Source of the DNA: Vibrionales bacterium SWAT-3
Lineage (GTDB): Bacteria; Pseudomonadota; Gammaproteobacteria; Enterobacterales; Vibrionaceae
DNA: 64,000 bases
Direction: 5' to 3'
Assembly: GCA_000169995.1 (NCBI GenBank)
Contig: AAZW01000001.1
Span: forward strand, 248,001 to 312,000
In this document: piece after piece, positions 45,325 to 54,663 of the stretch
How positions within the stretch are numbered: position 1 is the stretch's first letter
How the letters are laid out: each line of letters starts with the position of its first letter
Translations under genes and position numbers: made by a program
Notes under the pieces: model-generated
What the model saw: only the letters and a program-made list of their open reading frames with translations
What the model was told of the DNA's origin: nothing
The model's database searches: none

Positions 45325-45406
45325 GCTTCTTTTTCGAGCAAAAGTGTTCGGTTTAACATTTCAAGCCAGTTTAATTAACAATTTTACGCTCAAACGCTCA
45401 TTTTTT

Positions 45407-45426
45407 AATGCTCGTTTATTTTCGAG
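45407..45426. promoter_or_regulatory. Candidate GlpR operator before glpF
   Basis: AATGCTCGTTTATTTTCGAG contains the inverted CTCG/CGAG pair around an A/T centre, in the style of GlpR sites (TTCG...CGAA). It lies about 60 bases before glpF. Similar AATGCTCGTT occurs upstream of glpD. Confidence 0.5.
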
Positions 45427-45484
45427 TTCGCAAATTCATGCACAATACGCGTGCTAGATAAGCAAAAATAACAAGGACTCGAAC

Positions 45485-46339
45485 ATGACAACAAACAAAC
45501 AACCTTCTTTATTTGGGCAATGCCTCGCCGAATTTATCGGTACTGGCCTGCTCATCTTCTTTGGCGTTGGCTGTGTGGCTGCACTGGTATTAACAGGTGC
45601 AACATTCGGACAATGGGAAGTTAGTATCATCTGGGGCTTCGGCGTATCTATCGCAATTTACTGTACAGCTGGCGTTTCTGGCGCACACATAAACCCTGCA
45701 GTAACCATTGCGTTAGCCATGTTCCATGGATTTGATAAGGCGAAAGTTGTGCCTTACATCATCTCTCAATTACTTGGTGCCTTCTGCTCTGCAGCTTTGG
45801 TTTACAGCCTATACAGCAACTTGTTCACCGATTACGAAATCGCGCATAACTTTGTTCGTAGCAGCCAAGACGCACTATCAACTGCTGGTATCTTCTCGAC
45901 TTACCCACATGCTTCACTCTCTTTCTTCGGCGCTTTTGCTGTGGAATTCGTGATTACTGCGGTATTGATGTTTGCCATTCTGGCACTGGGTGACGAAAAC
46001 AATGGTGCATCACGTGGCGCAATGAACCCTCTACTGATCGGTATTCTTATCGCGGTAATCGGTGGCTCTCTAGGTCCACTAACTGGCTTTGCAATGAACC
46101 CAGCACGTGACTTCGGACCAAAACTTTTCGCTTACTTTGCAGGTTGGGATTTTGCATTAACCGGTGCTCGTGATATTCCTTACTTCATCGTTCCAATTCT
46201 TGCTCCTATTGCTGGTGCGTGTTTTGGTGGCTGGTTGTACCCACGTGTTATCGGTGCTCACCTACCAGTGGAAGGCCATGGCTGCACAATTCCAAACCAA
46301 TGTGAAACAGAAGAAGAAGCTGAACAAGCTCAAGCTTAA
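45485..46339 (+). CDS. glpF: Glycerol uptake facilitator GlpF
   Basis: A 284-residue aquaglyceroporin with six helices and two half-helices. The two NPA boxes read GAHINPAVTIA near residue 67 and GFAMNPARDFGP near 201; the second has Asp after NPAR, a mark of glycerol channels. It lets glycerol cross the inner membrane. AAGGA precedes the ATG. The glpK start follows 58 bases after its stop, forming an operon as in E. coli. The acidic tail (ETEEEAEQAQ) is a small extension. Confidence 0.95.
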   Translation: MTTNKQPSLFGQCLAEFIGTGLLIFFGVGCVAALVLTGATFGQWEVSIIWGFGVSIAIYCTAGVSGAHINPAVTIALAMFHGFDKAKVVPYIISQLLGAFCSAALVYSLYSNLFTDYEIAHNFVRSSQDALSTAGIFSTYPHASLSFFGAFAVEFVITAVLMFAILALGDENNGASRGAMNPLLIGILIAVIGGSLGPLTGFAMNPARDFGPKLFAYFAGWDFALTGARDIPYFIVPILAPIAGACFGGWLYPRVIGAHLPVEGHGCTIPNQCETEEEAEQAQA

Positions 46340-46397
46340 CCCCAAGCAACCTTACATTTACTAAAATATAAATAACGGAACAAAAAGGATTCTTATC

Positions 46398-47918
46398 ATG
46401 ACCGAGCAAAAATACATTGTTGCCCTAGACCAAGGCACTACAAGCTCTCGCGCTGTAATCCTCGATCACGATGCAAACATCGTAAGCTCTTCTCAACGAG
46501 AATTTACTCAAATTTATCCAAAGGCTGGCTGGGTTGAGCATGATCCAATGGAAATCTGGGCGACTCAAAGCTCTACATTGGTTGAAGCTCTAGCTAAAGC
46601 AGGCATTCGCAGCGACGAGCTAGCGGGTATCGGTATCACTAACCAACGTGAAACCACCATCGTTTGGAACAAAGAGACAGGCAAGCCGGTATACAACGCT
46701 ATCGTATGGCAATGTCGTCGTACTGCAGAAATCTGTGAAGAACTTAAAGAGCGCGGCCTAGAAGACTACGTGCGTGACAATACAGGTTTAGTCCTTGACC
46801 CGTATTTCTCAGGTACAAAAGTAAAGTGGATTCTAGACAACGTTGAAGGTGCTCGCGAAGACGCTGAAGCAGGTAAGTTACTGTTCGGTACGGTTGATAC
46901 TTGGTTGGTTTGGAAGATGACTCAAGGCCGTGTACACGTAACGGATTACACTAACGCATCACGTACTATGTTGTTTAACATTAACGACCTATGCTGGGAC
47001 AGCAAGCTACTAGACGAGATGGGTATCCCAGCATCAATGATGCCTGAAGTGAAACGCTCTTCTGAAGTTTACGGCCAAACGAACCTTGGTGGTAAAGGTG
47101 GTACTCGTATTCCAATCGCGGGTATTGCGGGTGACCAACAAGCAGCGCTTTACGGTCAAATGTGTGTTGAAGCTGGTCAAGCGAAAAACACATACGGCAC
47201 GGGCTGTTTCCTACTGATGAACACAGGCCAAGAGAAAGTAACATCGAAGAACGGCCTATTAACGACATTAGCATGTGGTCCTACAGGCGAACCAGCTTAT
47301 GCACTTGAAGGCGCGGTATTCATGGGTGGCGCATCAATCCAATGGCTACGTGATGAAATGAAGCTACTGGCTGGCGCAGAAGACTCTGAGTACTTCGCAA
47401 CTAAAGTAGATACGTCAAACGGTGTTTACGTTGTTCCTGCATTTACTGGTCTAGGCGCACCATACTGGGATGCTTACGCTCGCGGTACAATTGTTGGCTT
47501 AACACGTGGCGTTAACTCGAACCACATCATTCGTGCAACACTGGAAGGTATTGCTTACCAAACTCGTGACGTATTGGATGCGATGCAAGCGGACTCGGGC
47601 ATCAAGCTAGCAAACCTACGTGTTGATGGCGGCGCAGTAGCGAACAACTTCCTAATGCAATTCCAATCAGACGTGCTAGATACAGAAGTTCACCGTCCTG
47701 AAGTAACTGAAGTAACGGCTCTGGGTGCAGCATATCTTGCTGGTCTAGCAGTTGGTTTCTGGGACAGCATCGATGAGCTTCAAGACAAAGCAGTACTAGA
47801 TCGCACGTTCTTGCCACACCACGATGAAGAGAAGCGTAACCGCCGTTACAAAGGTTGGAAGCGTGCTATCAAGTGTGCACAAGTTTGGTCTGAACTGCAC
47901 GATGACGACGAAGAGTAA
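46398..47918 (+). CDS. glpK: Glycerol kinase GlpK
   Basis: A 506-residue FGGY-family kinase that makes glycerol-3-phosphate. Landmarks: [15 protein letters not shown] at the N-terminus (ATP-binding), [15 protein letters not shown] near 80, the FGGY signature region around [17 protein letters not shown] near 310, and [18 protein letters not shown] near 412. Length and ends match GlpK closely. AAAGGA precedes the ATG. It is the second gene of the glpFK operon; a terminator follows. Confidence 0.96.
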   Translation: MTEQKYIVALDQGTTSSRAVILDHDANIVSSSQREFTQIYPKAGWVEHDPMEIWATQSSTLVEALAKAGIRSDELAGIGITNQRETTIVWNKETGKPVYNAIVWQCRRTAEICEELKERGLEDYVRDNTGLVLDPYFSGTKVKWILDNVEGAREDAEAGKLLFGTVDTWLVWKMTQGRVHVTDYTNASRTMLFNINDLCWDSKLLDEMGIPASMMPEVKRSSEVYGQTNLGGKGGTRIPIAGIAGDQQAALYGQMCVEAGQAKNTYGTGCFLLMNTGQEKVTSKNGLLTTLACGPTGEPAYALEGAVFMGGASIQWLRDEMKLLAGAEDSEYFATKVDTSNGVYVVPAFTGLGAPYWDAYARGTIVGLTRGVNSNHIIRATLEGIAYQTRDVLDAMQADSGIKLANLRVDGGAVANNFLMQFQSDVLDTEVHRPEVTEVTALGAAYLAGLAVGFWDSIDELQDKAVLDRTFLPHHDEEKRNRRYKGWKRAIKCAQVWSELHDDDEE

Positions 47919-47982
47919 AATCGAGCGTTCGAATAATCACTCTCTTATCGATTGAATTGTTCGTTCCTCAGTAAACGAAACT

Positions 47983-48011
47983 AAAAAGAGCACTATTTTG
48001 TGCTCTTTTTT
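47983..48011 (+). terminator. Terminator of glpFK
   Basis: Stem AAAAAGAGCA/TGCTCTTTTT with an 8-nt loop and T-run, about 65 bases past glpK. Confidence 0.9.
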
Positions 48012-48178
48012 GCGTTTGAGGCCTTTTTTTCATGTTTTGATCAACGTTTTTGCGGTTTAGACATAATTCCTTACCATCATTACTTCTCTATGAGTATCAA
48101 TTCGAGCACAATAGCGCGAGGTAATATTTAGAATTAGGTGCGCTAAAGTATTGCAGCGCGCAGGGAGTGGTAAGTTAA

Positions 48179-48973
48179 GTGAAGCAAATACCAAGACACC
48201 AGCAGATTGTAGACCTGGTAAAAACACAAGGATATGTGAGCACCGAAGAGCTCGTAGAGAAGTTCGATGTTAGCCCACAAACCATCAGACGAGACCTTAA
48301 TGAACTGGCTGATAGCAACAAAATCCGTCGTTATCACGGTGGTGCAACCATTCCTCTTAGCTCAGAAAACACCTCTTACAACACGCGTAAAGCGCTTAAC
48401 TTCAATGAAAAAGATGTGATTGCCGACGAGCTGGTAAAACACATTCCAGATGGTGCAACCTTGTTCGTTGATATCGGCACTACGCCAGAATCGGTGGCGC
48501 GCGCACTAAACAAAAACCACAAACAACTCAGAGTCGTGACTAACAACATCAACGTTGCCAGTATCCTGCTACCAAACCCAGAGATAAAGGTTATCTTGGC
48601 GGGTGGCGAAGTGAGAAACCGTGATGGTGGCATCGTGGGCGAAGCAACACTCGATTTCGTGAAGCAGTTCCGCCTCGATTTCGGCATTCTAGGGATCAGC
48701 GGCATCGACTTTGACGGCTCACTACTCGATTTTGACTACCATGAAGTCCGAGTGAAGCAAGCCATCATCGAAAACAGCCGTAGCATCTTCCTGGCAGTCG
48801 ACCACAGTAAGTTTGGTCGTAACGCAATGGTTAAGCTAGGTAACATCTCTCAGGCACACATGGTGTTTACCAATAAACAGCCCCCAGAAGAGATCCTGAA
48901 CATCCTTAAAGATTCAGATATTCCGTTAGAAGTTATCGAAACCGCAGCTCAACCACTAGCGTCGGACGAATAA
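48179..48973 (+). CDS. glpR: Glycerol-3-phosphate regulon repressor GlpR
   Basis: A 264-residue DeoR-family repressor. The helix-turn-helix (VSTEELVEKFDVSPQTIRRD, about residues 20-39) is nearly that of E. coli GlpR, and the effector domain has DIGTTPESVARAL near 99 and VDHSKFGRNAMVKLG near 207. The GTG at 48179 gives the normal N-terminus KQIPRHQQIVDLV and has GGGAG upstream. Glycerol-3-phosphate is the expected inducer. It lies between glpK and glpD with its own terminator. Confidence 0.94.
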   Translation: MKQIPRHQQIVDLVKTQGYVSTEELVEKFDVSPQTIRRDLNELADSNKIRRYHGGATIPLSSENTSYNTRKALNFNEKDVIADELVKHIPDGATLFVDIGTTPESVARALNKNHKQLRVVTNNINVASILLPNPEIKVILAGGEVRNRDGGIVGEATLDFVKQFRLDFGILGISGIDFDGSLLDFDYHEVRVKQAIIENSRSIFLAVDHSKFGRNAMVKLGNISQAHMVFTNKQPPEEILNILKDSDIPLEVIETAAQPLASDE

Positions 48974-49003
48974 AAAACGCTCAGAAATCATGTTCATTAA
49001 AAG

Positions 49004-49046
49004 AGCCCATTATTGATAGTTCACTTTATCGATAATGGGCTTTTTT
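49004..49046 (+). terminator. Terminator of glpR
   Basis: Stem AGCCCATTAT-GATA / TATC-ATAATGGGCT with one bulge, then TTTTTT, about 30 bases past glpR. Confidence 0.9.
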
Positions 49047-49143
49047 GTTACTTAGAAAGTCGCACTTGAACATGAACAGTATCACTTCTATGCTCGAATA
49101 AGAGTTATTTTGAACCTTCGCTGTCATAAGCGAAGGTTTTTTT
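49047..49143 (+). ncRNA. Candidate small RNA or leader between glpR and glpD
   Basis: A second strong terminator (stem AACCTTCGCT/AGCGAAGGTT, loop GTCATA, seven T residues, 49113-49143) lies only 67 bases after the glpR terminator. The unit between the two ends has no coding frame. This is the shape of a short independently terminated RNA, but no promoter is clear. It could instead be a safeguard terminator before glpD. Confidence 0.35.
49113..49143 (+). terminator. Second terminator before glpD
   Basis: A 10-bp perfect stem AACCTTCGCT/AGCGAAGGTT with a 6-nt loop and seven T residues, about 118 bases before the glpD ATG. Confidence 0.88.
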
Positions 49144-49164
49144 ATGCGCAAATCACATAAAACG

Positions 49165-49244
49165 CGCATAAACGAAAATAATAAATGACCGCAAACGAAA
49201 GTTAATATAGGATTCAATTATGTTCTAAAATGCTCGTTCGCTCA
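49165..49244. promoter_or_regulatory. GlpR-like sites before glpD
   Basis: GCGCATAAACGAAAATAA (49165 on) and TGTTCTAAAATGCTCGTTCG (49221-49240) share the TTCG/CGAA half-sites of GlpR operators and the AATGCTCGTT seen before glpF. Spacing suggests two overlapping operators covering the promoter. Confidence 0.45.
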
Positions 49245-49260
49245 GAAAGAGGTCAAAACC

Positions 49261-50820
49261 ATGAGTGCTCAACAAACTAATTCAAACAATAGTACATCTT
49301 CAACTCTAGACTTAATCGTTATTGGCGGCGGCATCAATGGTGCGGGTATCGCGGCAGATGCTGCTGGTCGTGGTCTAAACGTTGGTTTATACGAAGCAAA
49401 TGATTTCGCCTCTGCGACGTCTTCTGCAAGTTCAAAGCTAATCCACGGTGGCTTACGTTACCTTGAACATTACGAGTTTCGTTTAGTTTCGGAAGCACTC
49501 GCAGAGCGCGAAGTGTTGCTGAGAAAAGCACCTCATGTTGCACAGCCAATGCGTTTCCGTTTACCGCACCGACCATTTTTACGCCCGGCTTGGATGATCC
49601 GCTGTGGCCTATTCCTTTACGATAACTTAGGTAAACGTACGACTCTTCCTGGAAGTAAAACGGTGAACTTGGCTCAATCAGGTTTACTTAAACCAGAAAT
49701 GAAAACAGGTTTCGAATACTCAGACTGCTGGGTAGATGATGCGCGTATGGTATTGCTGAACGTGTTGGCGGCGAAAGAAAACAACGCAGAAGTACGCAAC
49801 TACTGCCGAGTTGAAAAAGCACACCGTGAAGGCGACATTTGGCACGTAACGATTCTTGACGTGATGACAAACCAACGTTTTGAGCGCAAAGCAAAAGCGT
49901 TGGTCAACGCTGCTGGCCCTTGGGTGAAACAGTTCTTTGATGATGGTTTAGAGCAAACCTCACCACGTAATATTCGCCTAATCAAAGGCTCACACATTGT
50001 GGTACCGCGTGTTCACGACGAACCACAAGCATACATTCTACAAAACAAAGATAACCGCATCGTGTTTATGATCCCTTACCTAGATAAGTTCTCGATCATC
50101 GGCACAACCGACCTTGAATACAAAGGCGATCCTCGCGAAGTGGCTATCGACGATGTAGAAGTTGATTACTTAATTGATATCGTTAACCAGCATTTTGTTA
50201 AGCAACTAGAGCGTGACGATGTGGTCTGGACATACAGTGGCGTACGACCGCTTTGTGACGACGAATCTGACTCGCCACAAGCGATCACTCGCGACTACAC
50301 ACTAGAGCTGGATGCAGAAATGGATCAAGCACCACTGCTATCTATCTTCGGTGGCAAGTTAACGACTTATCGTAAACTCGGTGAAGCGGCACTCAACAAG
50401 CTAGAACCTTACCTGAAACACATGGGCGCACCTTGGACAGCTAACGACACGCTGCCGGGTGGTAACTTCAGCTGCAGCCGCGAACAGCTTGCCGCAATGA
50501 TGCACACTAAATATCCTTGGGCATCAGAAGCACTGCTGCTTCGTTACGTTACCCAATTTGGTACTTACACATGGGACCTACTTGAAGGCGCTACGTGTGA
50601 AGCGGACCTCGGTATCCAGTTCTCAAACGAAGCACACGGTGTTTACCAAGCTGAGATTGATTACTTGATCAACCAAGAGATGGCAATGACAGACGAAGAC
50701 ATATTATGGCGCAGAACCAAACTTGGCTTGTACATGAGCGAATCTGAGCAACAAGCATTGTCTGATTACTTAAAAGAGAAGCTACAACGTAAAGTGGTAA
50801 GCTTTTCTCAAGTAGGCTAA
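49261..50820 (+). CDS. glpD: Aerobic glycerol-3-phosphate dehydrogenase GlpD
   Basis: A 519-residue FAD-dependent membrane-bound enzyme that oxidises glycerol-3-phosphate to dihydroxyacetone phosphate and feeds quinone. The dinucleotide-binding motif is VIGGGINGAGIAADAAGRG near residue 20; SSKLIHGGLRYLEHYEFRLV near 58, IIGTTDLEYKGDP near 278, YSGVRPLCDD near 322 and IFGGKLTTYRKL near 362 are GlpD blocks. AGAGG precedes the ATG. It has its own promoter with GlpR-like sites and its own terminator. Confidence 0.96.
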   Translation: MSAQQTNSNNSTSSTLDLIVIGGGINGAGIAADAAGRGLNVGLYEANDFASATSSASSKLIHGGLRYLEHYEFRLVSEALAEREVLLRKAPHVAQPMRFRLPHRPFLRPAWMIRCGLFLYDNLGKRTTLPGSKTVNLAQSGLLKPEMKTGFEYSDCWVDDARMVLLNVLAAKENNAEVRNYCRVEKAHREGDIWHVTILDVMTNQRFERKAKALVNAAGPWVKQFFDDGLEQTSPRNIRLIKGSHIVVPRVHDEPQAYILQNKDNRIVFMIPYLDKFSIIGTTDLEYKGDPREVAIDDVEVDYLIDIVNQHFVKQLERDDVVWTYSGVRPLCDDESDSPQAITRDYTLELDAEMDQAPLLSIFGGKLTTYRKLGEAALNKLEPYLKHMGAPWTANDTLPGGNFSCSREQLAAMMHTKYPWASEALLLRYVTQFGTYTWDLLEGATCEADLGIQFSNEAHGVYQAEIDYLINQEMAMTDEDILWRRTKLGLYMSESEQQALSDYLKEKLQRKVVSFSQVG

Positions 50821-50863
50821 TTCCACCAGCCAACAAGCACAGTTCAATAACCTGATTAATAAC

Positions 50864-50897
50864 CAAGCTTAGCGTCCCCCACGCTAAGCTTTTTTAT
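50864..50897 (+). terminator. Terminator of glpD
   Basis: Perfect 11-bp stem AAGCTTAGCGT/ACGCTAAGCTT around CCCCC, then T-run, 44 bases past the stop. Confidence 0.92.
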
Positions 50898-51115
50898 TAT
50901 TTGTCCCCACTATTTGTTTTCAATTACTTGCACTTCAGTAGTCATCACTCTACCCAGATCGCCCTATTACTCTCTTCTATTTTCAACAAAAACTAAATAG
51001 TGTTTTATCAAATGGGTTAATTATCAACTTTATGAAAGGTTGCTATTCTTTATCTCAACAAAACAATTCATTCAAAACGCTCACGATGTCAGCGCTTTAA
51101 TAAGGAATCTATTCC

Positions 51116-51925
51116 ATGCAAAAAGTCATTCTGATCACAGGCTCTACCGACGGTATCGGCTTCGAAACAGCAAAAGCACTCGTTCAGCAAGGTCACCACG
51201 TTTTATTGCATGGACGTAACCCAAGCAAACTTAAAGACGTTGAGCAGCAACTTGTCGCTCTCTCTACAGAGGCAAAGATCCAAAGCTACGTGGCCGATCT
51301 GTCGATTCTGGCAGATGTTGATGCGCTGGCTGACGAAGTGATTGCCGAGCACGAGAAGATTGATGTATTGATCAACAACGCGGGTGTGTTCAATACTCCA
51401 AACCCTATCACCAAAGACGGTTTAGATGTTCGTTTTGCTGTAAACACAGTATCGCCGTATCACCTCACCAAGCGCCTTTTGCCAGTATTAGATTCGTCGA
51501 GCCGAGTAGTGAACTTATCGTCGGCTGCGCAAGCGGCAGTGAACATCGAAGCACTAGAAGGGAAAAAGTCACTTTCTGATGGTGACGCGTACGCGCAAAG
51601 TAAACTTGCGATCACTATGTGGACACGTGAGATGGCAAAAGAACTAGGTTCTACTGGTCCAATGGTGGTTGCTGTTAACCCAGCTTCTTTATTGGGCAGT
51701 AAGATGGTGAAAGACGCCTACGGCATTGCGGGCGGCAACCTAAGCATTGGTTCTGACATTCTCGTTCGTGCGTCACTCTCTGACGAATTCGCACAAGCCG
51801 GCGGTCAATATTTTGATAATGACAACAATACTTTTGCTAACCCACACCCAGATGCGCTATACGGTGACAAAGCACAACAAGTTGTCGCCAAAATAGAAGA
51901 GATTATCGCTACAACACTTTCTTAA
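51116..51925 (+). CDS. Short-chain dehydrogenase/reductase
   Basis: A 269-residue SDR enzyme. TGSTDGIGFETA near residue 8 is the cofactor-binding TGxxxGIG motif, NNAGV near 90 the structural motif, and YAQSKLA near 158 the catalytic YxxxK, with Ser about 15 residues earlier (VNLSSAAQ). It belongs to the classical, retinol-dehydrogenase-like type. Substrate is unknown. AAGGAAT precedes the ATG. It converges on a LysR gene with a shared bidirectional terminator. Confidence 0.88.
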   Translation: MQKVILITGSTDGIGFETAKALVQQGHHVLLHGRNPSKLKDVEQQLVALSTEAKIQSYVADLSILADVDALADEVIAEHEKIDVLINNAGVFNTPNPITKDGLDVRFAVNTVSPYHLTKRLLPVLDSSSRVVNLSSAAQAAVNIEALEGKKSLSDGDAYAQSKLAITMWTREMAKELGSTGPMVVAVNPASLLGSKMVKDAYGIAGGNLSIGSDILVRASLSDEFAQAGGQYFDNDNNTFANPHPDALYGDKAQQVVAKIEEIIATTLS

Positions 51926-51960
51926 GTCAGCGATATACCGTTGATTTGATGGTTCTAAGA

Positions 51961-52005
51961 AAAAGCCCTGCATTTTTATGATTTGCCATAACGATGCAGG
52001 GCTTT
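51961..52005. terminator. Bidirectional terminator
   Basis: Stem AAAGCCCTGCAT / ATGCAGGGCTTT with a loop of about 19 nt, between convergent genes. Confidence 0.85.
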
Positions 52006-52016
52006 GTCGTTCAATC

Positions 52017-52913
52017 TTAGTCTTGTTCCCAATACGGCGGGTTACCGTAGTAGTCAGAGAAGTAATCAATAAACGCTCTTACTTTGGGAGCAAGCAGCCT
52101 AGTACTTGGGTACACCGCCCAGATCGCGGGTTCTGAGGTGAGTGGGTAATCTTCCAACACTTGAATCAACTGACCACTTTTTAGTTGTTCATACGCACAC
52201 CAATTCGACGTCACTGTAATACCAAGCCCACCAACTGCGGCATCACGTAGTGCCTCTCCGTTATCCGCTCTAAAAGATCCTGTCGCCTTAATAGTTTTCG
52301 GTCCATTTTCAGTATGAAAGGTCCAGTTTTCGAGGCCAATCAAGCTAATACATTGATGGCCATTAAGGTCTTGAGGCGTGGCGGGTTTGCCATATTTGAT
52401 GAGATAATCTGGCGATGCACATACGACTCGTTTATCTGTTGCGAGCTTGCGAGCAATCAGAGTCGAATCCTTTAATTCAGAGATTCTAATCGCGATATCG
52501 AAACCGCCCTCCACAAGATCGACTACGGAATCTGAAAATCTGAAATCGACTTTTAACCCTGGGTATCGTTCAAGGAACCCCGGTAATGCCGGTATTAGAT
52601 GCAAGCGTCCAAATGAAGCAGAAGCGGTAACACGCAGCGTTCCGGTTGGTGAATCACTACCGACTCCAACCGCCGATTTTGCGGCATCGACACTCGACAA
52701 GACCTCTTCGGCATGAGGTAGAAATGCTTCTCCCTCCTCAGTGAGTGACACTTTACGAGTGGTGCGATGCACCAAGCGAACACCTAAATTGTCTTCCAAT
52801 TTACTGATGTGCGAACTAGCCACAGCGGGAGATAAACCCAACTCTTGGCCAGCCATGCTGATGTTATGTGTGGACGCTAAACGAACAAACAATTTGAGGT
52901 GTTCAATGTTCAT
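52017..52913 (-). CDS. LysR-family transcriptional regulator
   Basis: 298 residues of the CrgA-like LysR group. The N-terminal HTH region is HNISMAGQELGLSPAVASSH (about 16-35), then the effector domain with GTLRVTASASFGRLHLIPAL near 92 and the CrgA-type SFRADNGEALRDAAVGGLGI near 210. It probably controls the convergent SDR gene or a distant target; no divergent partner is adjacent. Confidence 0.88.
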   Translation of the reverse strand: MNIEHLKLFVRLASTHNISMAGQELGLSPAVASSHISKLEDNLGVRLVHRTTRKVSLTEEGEAFLPHAEEVLSSVDAAKSAVGVGSDSPTGTLRVTASASFGRLHLIPALPGFLERYPGLKVDFRFSDSVVDLVEGGFDIAIRISELKDSTLIARKLATDKRVVCASPDYLIKYGKPATPQDLNGHQCISLIGLENWTFHTENGPKTIKATGSFRADNGEALRDAAVGGLGITVTSNWCAYEQLKSGQLIQVLEDYPLTSEPAIWAVYPSTRLLAPKVRAFIDYFSDYYGNPPYWEQD

Positions 52914-53034
52914 GTGATTACCAACAGAATCTTAAAAATTATATCGCTATAACCCACATTATGCGTCATCCCACTAACAATACAACATATGCTGCCCCTT
53001 TGATGACATTCAGATTCTCGGAACCAAAAAAGAA

Positions 53035-53056
53035 AAAACTCCCGAAGGAGTTTTTA
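53035..53056 (-). terminator. Terminator of the DUF465 gene
   Basis: Stem AAAAACTCC/GGAGTTTTT with a CGAA tetraloop, 28 bases past the gene stop on the minus strand. Confidence 0.85.
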
Positions 53057-53083
53057 TTGTCGATATCTAAAAGCTGTTGTTCA

Positions 53084-53320
53084 TTAGCTATTCAAGCGAG
53101 CATATAGCGCATCTTTCAGCACAGAACGGTCATGCTTCAGTTGGTGCATTGAGCCATCATCAATGGGTGAATCTTTCAGCTCAAGTTTACGAATCTCTTT
53201 ATCAAGGTTGTCGTATGTCTTCATGTCTGTTGCAAAGCCATCATCAGTTTTAGCAAGCTCAGCAATTTTGTCTTTCATTTCAGGAAATTCGTGAACAAGA
53301 GAGTGATTTTCACCTAGCAT
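53084..53320 (-). CDS. DUF465 (YdcH-like) small protein
   Basis: A 78-residue helical protein of the DUF465/YdcH group. The core is a coiled-coil-like pair: NHSLVHEFPEMKDKIAELAK near the start and LDKEIRKLELKDSP followed by MHQLKHDRSVLKDALYA at the end. Function is unknown; such proteins are cytoplasmic and widespread. AGAGG precedes the ATG. It is transcribed alone. Confidence 0.85.
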   Translation of the reverse strand: MLGENHSLVHEFPEMKDKIAELAKTDDGFATDMKTYDNLDKEIRKLELKDSPIDDGSMHQLKHDRSVLKDALYARLNS

Positions 53321-53592
53321 AGAAACCTCTTCAGTTGATTAAAGTGATTGGTATTACACGTTCATTATTAACCTTAGCAAGGGACTCAAATAACAAATGA
53401 GATCCAGTACACAGCATAGAATATAGACAATTTAGATTCACAAAATTACAACATTCCCCTACAAAATCGAGGGCGTTAAATTGAATTGTCTCAGTAACGA
53501 TATAGGCTCACGAGAATTATGAATTCTTGTAAGCACTACTCTTGTCGTGTTGGATTTAAACCCTGCTGACAGATATCAGTTTTGAGTGAGAC

Positions 53593-54465
53593 CTACCAGG
53601 CAAAAGTTTGAATCACGCTATCCTTCGCCATTGGATTAGACGTAATCGCATGATTCACCTTAGCTAAGAACTGCTCTCTAGAATCAAGTAGGAAACCTTT
53701 CTGAGTCACGATGTTGTTGCCGTGGTCCCCCCAATAGAAAGTATCGATATTGAGGTTCTCGAGTAAGTATTTTTCCTCTTCTAAGATCTGAAGTTGAGTC
53801 GACATGATGAACGTACCGTCATTAACTTGCTGCTCCAAAATCGTTCCTGGTTGTATTGCTAACGCCATTGGCGCTATCTGCTCAGGTTTCATGATATTCA
53901 GCAGCCTTGTTGTCTCGACAATGTGCTCGCGGGAACGCTCACAACCGCCGAGTCCAAAAATAAACGACAATAGAGTTTCGATACCTGCCTCTTTTACCAG
54001 CGCCATGCCCTCAATCGCTTGCTCTGGTGTCATACGCTTTTTGATATTATCGAGCACAACAGGATCACCAGACTCAAGACCCGCATACGCCATGCTTAAC
54101 CCCGCACTTTTCAGCTCTTTAAGCTCACTCAAGCTCTTCCGACGGAAATCATTCAAACCGCTATAGAGTGATATTTTTCTACTTTCAGGAAAGGTGTGAC
54201 GAAGCTTATCCAAGACCTTAATCAGATAATCCGTACGAGCCGCCATCACATTGCCATCAATAAGGAAAATCGATTCAACGTAAGGATAGATCAGGCGCGC
54301 TTCTTCAATATCTTTAAACACGTCTTCAATGTCGCGAACCTTAAATCGCTTATCGCTGAACATATTACAGAATGTGCACGTGTTGATGCTGCAACCTAGT
54401 GTAGTTTGAATAAGAATACTCTTCGCCTCTATCCATGGACGATATACTTTTCCCTCATATTTCAT
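53593..54465 (-). CDS. Radical SAM protein with CX4CX2C cluster motif
   Basis: 290 residues. The iron-sulfur motif reads TTLGCSINTCTFCNMF near residues 21-36, that is C-x4-C-x2-C, one residue longer than the usual CX3CX2C and matching the GCSxNxCxFC variant of a radical SAM subgroup. SLYSGLNDFRRKSLSELK near 100 and AYAGLESGDPVVLDNIKKRM near 126 are barrel strands binding SAM. No known substrate. GGAGAG precedes the ATG. A single gene; the family is often described only as radical SAM. Confidence 0.86.
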   Translation of the reverse strand: MKYEGKVYRPWIEAKSILIQTTLGCSINTCTFCNMFSDKRFKVRDIEDVFKDIEEARLIYPYVESIFLIDGNVMAARTDYLIKVLDKLRHTFPESRKISLYSGLNDFRRKSLSELKELKSAGLSMAYAGLESGDPVVLDNIKKRMTPEQAIEGMALVKEAGIETLLSFIFGLGGCERSREHIVETTRLLNIMKPEQIAPMALAIQPGTILEQQVNDGTFIMSTQLQILEEEKYLLENLNIDTFYWGDHGNNIVTQKGFLLDSREQFLAKVNHAITSNPMAKDSVIQTFAW

Positions 54466-54580
54466 ATTGGTCTCTCCGGTCTACAAGCACAGAGCGTGCT
54501 TGAATACACCAAAGCGTATCAACATCAGCATTTGTTGATAATCCACAATATAGTCGAATCAGTTTTTAGGTTTTAAATAA

Positions 54581-54609
54581 AATACCCTCACCTGATGGAG
54601 AGGGTATTA
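54581..54609 (-). terminator. Terminator after the small lipoprotein gene
   Basis: Stem AATACCCTC/GAGGGTATT with a 10-nt loop; on the minus strand it is followed by TTTATTTAAAA. It lies 55 bases past the lipoprotein stop. Confidence 0.65.
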
Positions 54610-54663
54610 ATGTACTTATTGATAGAGGAGGAACTTTAATCTCAATGTGAGATGATTAATAAC

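Larger units (their letters stand above)
45034..45484. other. Intergenic region before glpF
   Basis: 451 bases. The first half contains a doubtful minus-strand frame (45121-45324); the second half is AT-rich and holds the GlpR-like site at 45407-45426. No tRNA or repeat was recognised. Confidence 0.5.
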
